The notes under the pieces are model-generated. The model had not been told where the DNA came from. It made no database searches and saw only the letters and a program-made list of their open reading frames with translations. Positions 1-8,287 of a stretch of DNA of 64,000 bases are shown piece after piece. The DNA is from Spirosoma sp. SC4-14 (lineage in GTDB: Bacteria > Bacteroidota > Bacteroidia > Cytophagales > Spirosomataceae): the NCBI RefSeq assembly GCF_037201965.1, contig NZ_CP147518.1, forward strand, positions 495,001 to 559,000, written 5' to 3'. How positions within the stretch are numbered: position 1 is the stretch's first letter; every line of letters begins with the position of its first letter. The translations under genes and the position numbers were made by a program.

Positions 1-220
1 GCCAAACTGCCCGTTGAGTTTATCATAGCCAGTGATCCAGCCTTTCAGAGCCCTAACCTGTTTCATCACGCCTTCGGCGCGGGCGGCATCACTCCAGAAT
101 TCGGGCTGAAACGTTTGCTGCTCCAGTTCGGCTAATTGTTCGCGTTTGGTATCGTAGTCAAAGATACCCCCTCAGAGCCTCTATTCTGGCTCTCAAGTCG
201 TTCAACTGGTCGGTTGTCAT
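1..220 (-). CDS. prfB: Peptide chain release factor 2, 5' part (runs off the left edge)
   Basis: RF2 recognises UGA and UAA stop codons and triggers release of the finished protein. The ATG at 220-218 opens a 20-codon leader ending in Leu-Arg-Gly-Tyr-Leu and a UGA at 160-158. Shifting +1 there continues with DYDTKREQLAELEQQ and then PEFWSD, the normal helical N-terminal domain of RF2. The reading frame is open to the window edge, so about 73 residues are visible and the codon-recognition and GGQ domains lie outside. A longer upstream open frame (to 442) exists, but its added residues look non-coding, and the ATG at 220 fits the family. Regulation is translational: low RF2 favours the shift. 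Identification is firm because the frameshift context and flanking residues match the classical case. Confidence 0.93.
157..172 (-). promoter_or_regulatory. RF2 programmed +1 frameshift site
   Basis: Read on the minus strand the sequence is AGGGGG TAT CTT TGA C. It contains the internal Shine-Dalgarno-like AGGGGG, the slippery CTT and the in-frame UGA followed by C, in the same spacing as the classical RF2 autoregulatory site. The ribosome pauses at UGA when RF2 is scarce, slips +1 on CUU and makes full-length RF2. The internal Shine-Dalgarno is striking because genes in this window otherwise hardly use such sequences. Confidence 0.93.
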
Positions 221-608
221 GAACTTGTCGTATTGATTTAGTGAGTTAGATGTTGGATAGTAGATGGCAGACGTTGAACGCTGGACAATTGACAGTTCCG
301 TACGTTTACTATCCAAACATCCAGTATCCAAATGTCTGGTTGTCCATTTTTTGCAAAGATAGAACAAAAGAAGGAGGGGATGGGGTTTCGTGAAGATGCG
401 ACCGGATGACTTATTCAGAAGGTCTGTTCTGTCAACAGGCAACTAAGTGGAGGTATAGGCCGATCAGGTATCTCCTGTGTCAACTTTTCCCCCTACCTTT
501 GCGTTCTGAAAATAAAGGGGCAGACATGCTAAGCATCGCTCGTTGAATCACAACGGGCAATAACTAAACAGGTCTGGCGATTCCTGACATAACTCCAAAA
601 TACAGAAA
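221..608. other. Intergenic region between divergent prfB and lpdA
   Basis: No credible gene is visible. An imperfect inverted repeat pairs 250-262 (ATGTTGGATAGTA) with 307-320, inside a patch rich in variants of the word TGGATA; it would lie in the prfB leader. The right part contains the likely lpdA promoter box at 494-501. Confidence 0.5.
494..501 (+). promoter_or_regulatory. Putative -7 promoter box for lpdA
   Basis: TACCTTTG matches the Bacteroidota -7 consensus TAnnTTTG and lies about 108 bases before the lpdA start. No clear TTG -33 element is present at 19-20 bases upstream, so this is a partial match only. Confidence 0.4.
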
Positions 609-2009
609 ATGGCTTCACAGTACGATGTAATCGTTTTGGGTAGCGGACCGGGCGGTTATGTAGCCGCCATCCGGGCGTCGCAGTTGGGTATGAAAACGGC
701 CGTTATCGAGCGCGAAAGCCTTGGCGGTATCTGCCTCAACTGGGGATGTATTCCTACCAAAGCGCTGCTGAAATCAGCACAGGTTTTTGAATACATTAAG
801 CACTCCTCCGACTATGGAATCTCGATTTCGGGAGAGTCGCAGGCCGATTTTGGGGCCGTTATCAAACGGAGCCGGGGCGTTGCCGAAAGCATGAGCAAGG
901 GCGTCCAGTTCCTGATGAAAAAGAATAAAATCGACGTTATTTCCGGCGTTGGTAAAGTAAAGCCTGGCAAGAAAATCGACGTTACAGGTGCCGATGGCAA
1001 CGTAACCGAATACGAAGCCAAGCATATTATTATTGCTACCGGTGGGCGGGCCCGTCAGCTGCCAGCCGTACCGTTCGATGGTGTAAAAGTAATTGAATAC
1101 CGGAAAGCCATGACGCTCGAAAAGCGTCCGGATTCGATGCTCGTTATTGGGTCTGGTGCGATTGGTGTTGAGTTTGCCTACGTATATGCCAGTATGGGAA
1201 CGAAGGTGACTATTGTTGAATTTATGCCGAATGTTGTGCCGGTCGAAGACGAGGATATTTCAAAAGAACTCGCCAAGCAGTACAAAAAAATGGGCATCGA
1301 CATTTATACCAAGTCGGAAGTAACCAAAGTTGATACCAGCGGAAAAGGCTGTAAGGTATTCGTGAAAACGCCAGATGGTGAAAAAACATTTGAAGCCGAT
1401 GTTGTACTGTCGGCAGCCGGTGTGGTAGCGAATATCGAAAACATTGGTCTTGAAGAAGTCGGTATTACCGTCGATCGGGGTAAAATCGTGACCGACGATT
1501 ACTACCGCACGAACGTTGAGGGCTACTATGCCATTGGCGACGTTACGAAAGGGCAAGCCCTGGCGCACGTGGCTTCGGCCGAAGGGATTATCTGCGTTGA
1601 GAAAATTGCAGGACTCCCTCACGTGGAGCCACTGAATTACAACAATATTCCGGGTTGTACGTACTGCACGCCCGAAATTGCATCGGTAGGCTATACCGAA
1701 AAAGCGGCCCGCGAAGCTGGGTACGACCTCAAAGTGGGCAAGTTTCCCTTCACGGCATCGGGTAAAGCAAAAGCCGCCGGTACTCCAGAGGGCTTTGTAA
1801 AGGTTATTTTCGACGCAAAATACGGCGAATTCCTGGGTGCTCACTTCATTGGCAATAACGTAACCGAAATGATTGCCGAAGTGGTAGCCGCCCGTAAACT
1901 AGAAACCACCGGCGAAGAAATTCTGAAGGCAGTTCACCCGCACCCAACCATGTCGGAAGCCATTAAGGATGCTACTGAAGCCGCCTACGGCGAAGCGATT
2001 CACTTGTAG
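609..2009 (+). CDS. lpdA: Dihydrolipoyl dehydrogenase (E3)
   Basis: FAD flavoprotein that reoxidises dihydrolipoamide with NAD+, serving pyruvate and 2-oxoglutarate dehydrogenase complexes in the cytoplasm. The 466 residues are the usual length. Visible are the N-terminal FAD fingerprint GSGPGG (11-16), the redox disulfide CLNWGC (Cys42, Cys47), the NAD-binding GSGAIG near 180, the second FAD motif ending in AIGDV near 310, and the C-terminal catalytic HPHPTMSEA. The start ATG follows directly on the FAD strand, so no leader is missing. No E1 or E2 gene is adjacent, so it may be a shared E3. A strong hairpin follows at 2127-2168. Confidence 0.96.
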   Translation: MASQYDVIVLGSGPGGYVAAIRASQLGMKTAVIERESLGGICLNWGCIPTKALLKSAQVFEYIKHSSDYGISISGESQADFGAVIKRSRGVAESMSKGVQFLMKKNKIDVISGVGKVKPGKKIDVTGADGNVTEYEAKHIIIATGGRARQLPAVPFDGVKVIEYRKAMTLEKRPDSMLVIGSGAIGVEFAYVYASMGTKVTIVEFMPNVVPVEDEDISKELAKQYKKMGIDIYTKSEVTKVDTSGKGCKVFVKTPDGEKTFEADVVLSAAGVVANIENIGLEEVGITVDRGKIVTDDYYRTNVEGYYAIGDVTKGQALAHVASAEGIICVEKIAGLPHVEPLNYNNIPGCTYCTPEIASVGYTEKAAREAGYDLKVGKFPFTASGKAKAAGTPEGFVKVIFDAKYGEFLGAHFIGNNVTEMIAEVVAARKLETTGEEILKAVHPHPTMSEAIKDATEAAYGEAIHL

Positions 2010-2024
2010 TAGGCGTGCGGGGGA

Positions 2025-2100
2025 GCGGGGAGCTTCGTGCGGGGATGCGGCTGGGTATGCGTAATAGCAATCCGCGCGCTCCCCGCGCGAAGCTCCCCGC
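2025..2100. repeat. GC-rich inverted repeat downstream of lpdA
   Basis: GCGGGGAGCTTCG at 2025-2037 pairs perfectly with 2088-2100, and in RNA the stem extends inward with one wobble. A second, interleaved pair joins 2041-2050 (GGGGATGCGG) with CCGCATCCCC at 2109-2118, so two mutually exclusive hairpins can be drawn. The GC content is far above the surroundings. It may be an mRNA-stabilising 3' structure or a REP-like repeat unit. Confidence 0.6.
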
Positions 2101-2126
2101 AATCCCTGCCGCATCCCCGAAATTTC

Positions 2127-2168
2127 CCCCTGCCCACCATAAAAAAGCGTTGGGCAGGGGCTTTTTTT
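2127..2168 (+). terminator. Rho-independent terminator of lpdA
   Basis: CCCCTGCCCA (2127-2136) pairs with TGGGCAGGGG (2151-2160) and is followed at once by a C and seven T residues. The 10-bp GC-rich stem with a T tract is a textbook intrinsic terminator. Confidence 0.85.
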
Positions 2169-2237
2169 AGGGTAAATTTTGTTGTACCTTGTATAGAGCA
2201 GTAAACAACGACAACAGCGAGACCTCACCAGCCAATC

Positions 2238-4238
2238 ATGCTAAATGTTATTCAGCTACTTCCCGATTCGATTGCCAATCAGATTGCGGCCGGTGAGGTA
2301 GTGCAGCGACCGGCTTCGGTTGTGAAAGAGTTGCTCGAAAATTCGGTAGATGCGAAGGCTAAATCGGTACAGGTAATTATTCGCGAAGCAGGTCGAAATC
2401 TGATTCAGATCGTAGACGATGGTGTTGGTATGACCGAAACCGACGCCCGAATGAGTTTTGAACGCCATGCTACTTCCAAAATTCGTTCTTCCGACGATTT
2501 GTTTCGCATTCGGACAATGGGTTTTCGGGGCGAAGCACTGGCATCCATTGCGGCTGTGGCGCAGATAGAAATGCGAACGCGCCGGGCTGAAGACGAACTT
2601 GGTACGCTGATTCGGATCGAAGGGTCGGATATAAAAGCACAGGAGTCGATTTCGTGTTTGCCGGGGACTAATCTGCTCATCAAGAATCTGTTTTTCAATG
2701 TGCCGGCCCGCCGGAATTTTTTGAAATCAAACTCGGTCGAGATGCGTCATATCATCGACGAGTTTCAGCGAGTGGCACTGGCAAATCCTGAAGTTGCCTT
2801 TACGCTGTTTCATAATGATCAGGAAATTTATAATCTGCCTGCCGGAAAACTCAGCCGCCGAATCATCGATATGTTTGGTAAGAGCTACCGCGAGCAACTG
2901 AACTATTGCGAAGAACAGACTCCTTACGTGACTGTTCGGGGCTATATTGGTAAGCCCGAATCGGCCAAAAAAGCCCGTAATGAACAGTTTTTCTTTGTCA
3001 ATAACCGTTATATCAAGCACAACTATCTGCACCATGCCGTGATTGGAGCCTATGAGGGAATGTTGCCCGAAGGGAGCCATCCGTTCTATGTGCTGTTCAT
3101 TGATATTGACCCTTCGCACATCGACATCAATATTCATCCAACTAAAACCGAAATTAAATTCGACGACGAACGGTCGGTGTATGCCATTATGATGGCGGCT
3201 GTTCGGAAAGCTGTTGGAGTCTATAACCTGGCTCCATCGCTCGATTTTGAGTCTGATGTTAATTTTCTGTCCGGTGGACGGGCCTCGCAGTCAACAACCA
3301 ATAAAGCACCGGTTGAAACAAAACCGAACGAGTCGAACAACCCAAGACCCATTATGCCATCCTGGGCAATGGGCAGTAGTCAATCAACGGCGGGTCAGCC
3401 CAAAGCCGAACGCGTAACGTTTCGGTCCGATTCGCTGGATAGAGCTGCTGGCGGCAATAGTTTCGATATTCCTAAAAAAGCCAGTGCTACTAACTGGCAG
3501 GCTTTGTTTGAGGGCGTGAAGTCCACCGAAACTTCTCCTGATGAGCAAAAAATTGGTGATTGGCTTGGCCCGGCAAAAGAGTCGCAACCTATTGCTCCGA
3601 CCGATCAGACTGAGAGTGAAGCCGTCACGATTCGGAGCCGTGTCAATCATATTGAAGAGATTTCGGCCGAAGTCGACGATGAAAATATTATCCAGGTTCA
3701 GCACCGTTACCTGTTGGCAACCATCAAGTCTGGAGTGATGCTAATTGATCAGAAACGGGCTTATGAGCGAATTCTGTACGATCAGTTTCATGCTGCGCTG
3801 ACCAAACGGAATGGGGTTTCTCAACAACTGCTGTTTCCTAAAACGGTTACGCTTACACCCGTTGATTTTCAGCTTGCCCTCGATTTGCGCGAGGAACTGA
3901 CAAGCCTTGGTTTTCAGTTCGATGAGCTAGGGCAGAATACATTTGTTATTCGGGGTGTGCCAACGCTCACTACCGGCGAAAACGAAGAAGAACTCTTTGC
4001 CAACATGCTGGCGCAGCTTCGGGTCGATACCGGACGGTTAAAACTGGACCGGGCAGAGTCAATGTCACGGTCGCTGGCCCGGCGGTCGGCGCAGCGATAT
4101 ACCACCCGGCTTGGCCCTGCCGAACGAAAGGCATTGATCGATCAATTATTTGCATCGAGCAATCCTAGCTATACTCCTGCAGGCGAAGCAGTGACGACAG
4201 TCTTAACGTTGGATAAAATTGCGGGACTTTTTCGGTAA
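2238..4238 (+). CDS. mutL: DNA mismatch repair protein MutL
   Basis: MutL couples mismatch recognition by MutS to strand removal. The N-terminal GHKL ATPase is complete: ENSVDA, DDGVGM, and TMGFRGEALASI are all present within the first 100 residues. A linker of about 150 residues rich in Ser, Gln and Pro (near 335-490) leads to the C-terminal dimerisation domain. In dam-less bacteria this domain usually carries the endonuclease signature DQHA(x2)E(x4)E. Here the corresponding place reads DQKRAYERILYD (from Asp504), so the metal-ligand His is Lys, and the late CPHGRP motif reads YTPAGEAV. The protein may thus lack the usual latent nicking site, perhaps as a lineage trait. Total 666 residues, typical. 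The identification itself is certain. Confidence 0.96.
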   Translation: MLNVIQLLPDSIANQIAAGEVVQRPASVVKELLENSVDAKAKSVQVIIREAGRNLIQIVDDGVGMTETDARMSFERHATSKIRSSDDLFRIRTMGFRGEALASIAAVAQIEMRTRRAEDELGTLIRIEGSDIKAQESISCLPGTNLLIKNLFFNVPARRNFLKSNSVEMRHIIDEFQRVALANPEVAFTLFHNDQEIYNLPAGKLSRRIIDMFGKSYREQLNYCEEQTPYVTVRGYIGKPESAKKARNEQFFFVNNRYIKHNYLHHAVIGAYEGMLPEGSHPFYVLFIDIDPSHIDINIHPTKTEIKFDDERSVYAIMMAAVRKAVGVYNLAPSLDFESDVNFLSGGRASQSTTNKAPVETKPNESNNPRPIMPSWAMGSSQSTAGQPKAERVTFRSDSLDRAAGGNSFDIPKKASATNWQALFEGVKSTETSPDEQKIGDWLGPAKESQPIAPTDQTESEAVTIRSRVNHIEEISAEVDDENIIQVQHRYLLATIKSGVMLIDQKRAYERILYDQFHAALTKRNGVSQQLLFPKTVTLTPVDFQLALDLREELTSLGFQFDELGQNTFVIRGVPTLTTGENEEELFANMLAQLRVDTGRLKLDRAESMSRSLARRSAQRYTTRLGPAERKALIDQLFASSNPSYTPAGEAVTTVLTLDKIAGLFR

Positions 4239-4275
4239 TAAATCAGTTAAAGAAGTAAATTGTAAAACTAAAGCG

Positions 4276-5055
4276 ATGTTTTCTTTTACCCCCGTAGTTC
4301 GTGCACTATTGATTCTCAACGTATTGGTTTTCTTTGTTACGAATGAAAATGTAATTGAGCAATTTGGGTTACATTCATTTTTATCGGAGCAATTTAATCC
4401 GATTCAGTTGTTAACCCATATGTTTTTGCACAGTGGGTTTGGCCATATTTTCAGCAATATGATTGGCCTGATTGTGTTTGGGCCAATGCTGGAGCAGTTC
4501 TGGGGGCCGCGTCGATTTACGTTCTTTTACTTTTTTACCGGGCTGGGTGCCGCTTTATTATTTTCGGCAGTAAACTATTTTGAGATGCATAGCGTATATG
4601 AAACCGTTCAGAGTTACCGGCTTGAGCCTGGTTACGACGCGTTTTCGGCGTTTGTGGATCTGCATGCCAGTTCGTATTACGATCGCTTGCTGCCGTTTAT
4701 TGAGAAATTCAGGGCTTACCCGAATGATCCTAAAAACATTCAGGATAGCCTGGCTATTGTAAACCAGATCTATACGAGTCAGATAAATGAGCCGATGGTG
4801 GGGGCATCTGGTGCAATTTTTGGGATAATTATGGCATTTGGCTTATTGTTTCCGAACACTCAGTTATTTTTATTGTTTCCTCCTATACCGATCAAAGCAA
4901 AATATCTCGTTATCTTTTACGGGGGCTACGAGCTTTATTCCGGCATTTACCGGGTGCAGGCAGATAACGTAGCACATTTTGCCCATATCGGCGGAATGTT
5001 GTTTGCATTTATTTTGGTAAAATACTGGAATTCACAGCGGAAAACTTTTTATTAG
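4276..5055 (+). CDS. Rhomboid-family intramembrane serine protease
   Basis: Six-helix intramembrane protease of 259 residues that would cut transmembrane substrates. The catalytic serine lies in GASGAIFG (Ser178) and the partner histidine in AHFAHIGG (His237); the HMFLHSGFGHIFSN segment carries the conserved loop/TM2 residues. About 80 hydrophilic residues containing many Tyr and Asp are inserted before the catalytic serine helix, an extension seen in Bacteroidota rhomboids as I recall them. I place the start at ATG 4276, because the earlier ATG at 4219 lies inside mutL and adds a polar tail that does not look like a rhomboid start. Only 2 bases separate it from the next gene, a second rhomboid, so they form an operon. 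Confidence 0.88.
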   Translation: MFSFTPVVRALLILNVLVFFVTNENVIEQFGLHSFLSEQFNPIQLLTHMFLHSGFGHIFSNMIGLIVFGPMLEQFWGPRRFTFFYFFTGLGAALLFSAVNYFEMHSVYETVQSYRLEPGYDAFSAFVDLHASSYYDRLLPFIEKFRAYPNDPKNIQDSLAIVNQIYTSQINEPMVGASGAIFGIIMAFGLLFPNTQLFLLFPPIPIKAKYLVIFYGGYELYSGIYRVQADNVAHFAHIGGMLFAFILVKYWNSQRKTFY

Positions 5056-5057
5056 CG

Positions 5058-5981
5058 ATGAGCGGGTTGTTCGATGACTTTCGGAACGAATTCAGCAAGC
5101 CCAACAATACGTTGGTGCAATTGATACTGGTCAATACGGTCGTTTATCTGGCTGTAGTTATACTGTACGTTTCTTCGCACGTGCTGGGTGCGACGGATAT
5201 CTATAGGCTGGTTATTAGTAACCTGGCTATCCCTACGTCTATCAATGTTTTTATTCACAAACCGTGGACATTGTTGACACACATTTTCGCCCACGAAGAG
5301 ATATTCCATATCCTGTTCAACATGCTGTTCCTCTACTGGTTCGGTCGGCTGATCGATGAGTATCTGGGCAGCCGTCGGTTGGTAGGGTTGTATGTGATGG
5401 GAGGCATTGCGGGCGGTTTGTTTTTTCTGGCAATATGCAATCTGGTTCCTTATTTTCAGAACCAGGCGGTTGGTACGCAAATGTTAGGCGCTTCGGCGGC
5501 TGCACTGTCGGTTGCTGTTGGTGCCGCTACGCTACTGCCGAACTATACGTTCCATTTGCTCTTTTTTGGCCCGGTTCGGATTAAGTATATCGTCTTCTTC
5601 TTCGTCGTGTTGTCGTTTGCACAGTCGGTAGGGCCAAATGCTGGCGGAAACATTGCGCATCTGGGGGGAGCTTTCATGGGCTTCTTCTATGTGAAGTTAT
5701 TGCAAAACGGAACGGACCTTGGGCGACCTATTTATTGGGTGGTTGATGGCTGGAGCAATTTATTTAAGCCAAAACCTGCCGTTAAGGTCTCCTATCGTCA
5801 GCGCAGTAGCGCCAGTGCACAAGGTAGTGTTTATGCATCGGCCGGTAGCTCAGCATCGTCAGTGTCGACTCCCGATCAGGATGAGGTTGATACGATTCTG
5901 GATAAAATTTCACGCTCTGGCTACGAAAGCCTGACCCGCGAAGAAAAACAGAAACTCTTCCGGGCCAGCCAACGAAATTAA
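5058..5981 (+). CDS. Rhomboid-family intramembrane protease with cytoplasmic tail
   Basis: Second rhomboid in tandem, 307 residues. The membrane core covers about 20-215, with HIFAHEEIFHILFN, the nucleophile in MLGASAAALS (Ser146) and NIAHLGGA (His201). The motif is GASA rather than the usual GxSG, but both dyad residues remain. After the core comes a linker rich in Ser and Ala, then a short C-terminal segment (ILDKISRSGYESLTREEK) of the kind often fused to Bacteroidota rhomboids; I recall it as a small DUF. The tail would sit in the cytoplasm and could regulate the protease or bind a partner. The substrate is unknown. Confidence 0.87.
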   Translation: MSGLFDDFRNEFSKPNNTLVQLILVNTVVYLAVVILYVSSHVLGATDIYRLVISNLAIPTSINVFIHKPWTLLTHIFAHEEIFHILFNMLFLYWFGRLIDEYLGSRRLVGLYVMGGIAGGLFFLAICNLVPYFQNQAVGTQMLGASAAALSVAVGAATLLPNYTFHLLFFGPVRIKYIVFFFVVLSFAQSVGPNAGGNIAHLGGAFMGFFYVKLLQNGTDLGRPIYWVVDGWSNLFKPKPAVKVSYRQRSSASAQGSVYASAGSSASSVSTPDQDEVDTILDKISRSGYESLTREEKQKLFRASQRN

Positions 5982-6102
5982 CCCTGTTTTCGGACGGGTT
6001 CCCTAACCGGACGATAGATAATTTAAAGAACCTATGTATGATTTAGTCAATACTATTTAGCTTAAAAACTAGTTGATGAGGCTGCTAAATCTTTCAAAAA
6101 TC

Positions 6103-6155
6103 TAAGCCCCCGCTGCTTACGTATATGTTTAAGCAACCGGGGGCTTAGTTTATTT
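6103..6155 (+). terminator. Terminator of the rhomboid operon
   Basis: TAAGCCCCCG plus CTGCTT on the left (6103-6118) pairs with AAGCA and CCGGGGGCTTA on the right (6131-6147), followed by a T/A-rich tract. Confidence 0.75.
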
Positions 6156-6272
6156 ATAATTTTAACAAAAATAGAGTACCTTCGCCCTCTAAATCAACGG
6201 GTCAACCGCCGAAGGAAACATTGCAATCTGTACGTTTGTTATTGTTACACAGACGCTTTTCTGCTACCTACC

Positions 6273-8207
6273 ATGCTGATTACCCCTGGCAGTCTTCTGG
6301 CCACCATCAACACGCCTGACGATCTTCGTAAACTCGATAAATCTCGCTTGCCCCAACTTGCCGACGAGCTCCGGCAGTTTATCATTGACGACGTATCGGT
6401 ATACGGTGGCCACTTTGGCGCCAGTTTAGGCGTAGTGGAACTTACTGTGGCACTTCATTATGTGTTTAATACGCCCGATGATCAACTGATCTGGGATGTG
6501 GGCCATCAGGCATACGGCCATAAAATTCTTACTGGCCGTCGGGATCGGTTTCATACCAATCGATTCTATAAAGGGATTTCGGGTTTCCCGAAACGCAAAG
6601 AAAGTATTTACGACTCATTTGGCGTTGGGCACTCGTCTACCTCCATTTCGGCGGCACTCGGTATGGCCGTTGCCTCCAAACTTCAGGGGTATAATCAGCG
6701 CAACCATATTGCCGTCATCGGCGATGGCGCTATGACCGCTGGCGAGGCATTCGAAGGCATGAACCATGCAGGCGCTACCGACAGCAATCTGCTGATCGTG
6801 CTGAACGACAACTGCATGAGTATCGACCCCAATGTGGGCGCTCTGCGCGAGTATCTGACCGATATTACGACCTCGCAGACTTATAACAAAGTGAAAGACG
6901 AGGTGTGGAACTTACTCGGTAAGATGAGTAAATTCGGCAAGAGCGCGCAGGAGATTGTTTCCAAAGTCGAATCTGGTATTAAGTCGTCGCTGCTAACCCA
7001 GAGTAATCTGTTCGAGTCGCTTAATTTGCGGTATTTTGGCCCTATCGACGGACACGACATCGATCATCTGGTGAGCGTTCTGGACGATCTGAAGAATATT
7101 CCTGGCCCTAAGCTCCTACACGTGCTGACCGTAAAAGGGAAAGGATATGCTCCTGCCGAAAAAGACCAGACCAAATGGCATGCACCGGGTTTATTTGATA
7201 AAGTAACCGGTGTTATCAAGAAAAAAACGTACGATACTCCTCAGCCACCCAAATATCAGGATGTGTTTGGTAATACCCTGGTCGAACTGGCTGGGCAAAA
7301 TCCACAAATTGTTGGCGTTACGCCCGCAATGCCCTCTGGTTCGTCAATGAATATCATGATGAAAGCGATGCCAGACCGGGCGTTCGATGTGGGTATCGCC
7401 GAACAACATGCCGTAACGTTTTCGGCTGGTATGGCTACGCAGGGGCAGGTTGTGTTCTGCAACATTTACTCAACGTTCATGCAGCGAGCCTACGATCAGG
7501 TTATTCACGACGTTTGCATTCAGGAGTTGCCCGTCATTTTCTGTCTCGACCGGGCTGGTTTTGCCGGAGCCGATGGGCCAACGCATCACGGTGCCTACGA
7601 TCTGGCGTTCATGCGTTGCATTCCGAATATGATTGTGGCGGCCCCCATGAACGAACAGGAACTGCGCAACATGATGTTTACGGCTCAATCTGACGAGGTA
7701 CAGCAGGGAAAACGAGCCTTTACGATTCGTTATCCGCGGGGCGAAGGGGTTATGCCAAACTGGCGTACACCACTCGAAAAACAGGTAATTGGAAAAGGTC
7801 GTATGATTGCCGATGGCGAAGAGGTAGCTATTCTGACAATAGGCCATATTGGAAACTACGCCGTTGAAGCGAGCCAGATGCTGGCTAAAGAAGGGATTCG
7901 GCCTGCTCATTTCGATATGCGTTACGTGAAACCTCTGGACGAAGCGCTGTTGCATCAGATTTTCGGCCGTTTCGACCGGGTACTGACCGTTGAAGACGGT
8001 TGCCTGATGGGTGGTTTTGGTAGCGCCATATTCGAGTTTATGGCCGATCATGGCTATACCGCCCGCGTGAAACGGCTGGGTATTCCAGATGCGGTAGTTG
8101 AGCATGGTGAACAGATTGAGTTACACCACGAATGCGGTTTCGATCCGCAGGGTATTGCCGACGCCGTTCGTGAGTTACTCTTTACGGGCCGGACAATATC
8201 GGTTTAA
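6273..8207 (+). CDS. dxs: 1-deoxy-D-xylulose-5-phosphate synthase
   Basis: Thiamine-diphosphate enzyme joining pyruvate and glyceraldehyde 3-phosphate to make DXP, the first step of the MEP route to isoprenoids and a source for thiamine and pyridoxal. Cytoplasmic, 644 residues, full length. Near the N-terminus are the DVGHQAYGHKILTGR signature and the TPP-binding motif GDGAMTAGEAFEGMNHAG ending in NDN. The transketolase pyrimidine-binding domain follows (FDVGIAEQHAVTFSAGMA), then the C-terminal transketolase domain. A possible promoter box TACCTTCG lies at 6177-6184. The gene stands alone, ended by a long hairpin at 8221-8282. Confidence 0.97.
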   Translation: MLITPGSLLATINTPDDLRKLDKSRLPQLADELRQFIIDDVSVYGGHFGASLGVVELTVALHYVFNTPDDQLIWDVGHQAYGHKILTGRRDRFHTNRFYKGISGFPKRKESIYDSFGVGHSSTSISAALGMAVASKLQGYNQRNHIAVIGDGAMTAGEAFEGMNHAGATDSNLLIVLNDNCMSIDPNVGALREYLTDITTSQTYNKVKDEVWNLLGKMSKFGKSAQEIVSKVESGIKSSLLTQSNLFESLNLRYFGPIDGHDIDHLVSVLDDLKNIPGPKLLHVLTVKGKGYAPAEKDQTKWHAPGLFDKVTGVIKKKTYDTPQPPKYQDVFGNTLVELAGQNPQIVGVTPAMPSGSSMNIMMKAMPDRAFDVGIAEQHAVTFSAGMATQGQVVFCNIYSTFMQRAYDQVIHDVCIQELPVIFCLDRAGFAGADGPTHHGAYDLAFMRCIPNMIVAAPMNEQELRNMMFTAQSDEVQQGKRAFTIRYPRGEGVMPNWRTPLEKQVIGKGRMIADGEEVAILTIGHIGNYAVEASQMLAKEGIRPAHFDMRYVKPLDEALLHQIFGRFDRVLTVEDGCLMGGFGSAIFEFMADHGYTARVKRLGIPDAVVEHGEQIELHHECGFDPQGIADAVRELLFTGRTISV

Positions 8208-8220
8208 AACTATTTTTTTT

Positions 8221-8282
8221 GACAGGATTGCAGGATTAACAGAACAGTATTTTTTGTTAATCCTGTAATCCTGTCTTTTTTT
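8221..8282 (+). terminator. Terminator between dxs and the aspartate kinase gene
   Basis: A 21-base arm (8221-8241, GACAGGATTGCAGG...) pairs with 8255-8275 with a single G-U wobble, then eight T residues. The arms contain repeated ACAGGATT-like words, which look like a dispersed repeat recruited as terminator. The T tract ends 5 bases before the next ATG. Confidence 0.85.
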
Positions 8283-8287
8283 TCGAG

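Noticed and set aside
221..442. N-terminal extension of prfB to an upstream start at 442
   Set aside because: The added residues show no protein-like pattern, and the ATG at 220 gives the normal RF2 leader length before the frameshift.
4219..4275. Earlier start of the first rhomboid inside mutL
   Set aside because: It overlaps the mutL stop and adds polar residues before the first helix; ATG 4276 fits the family better.
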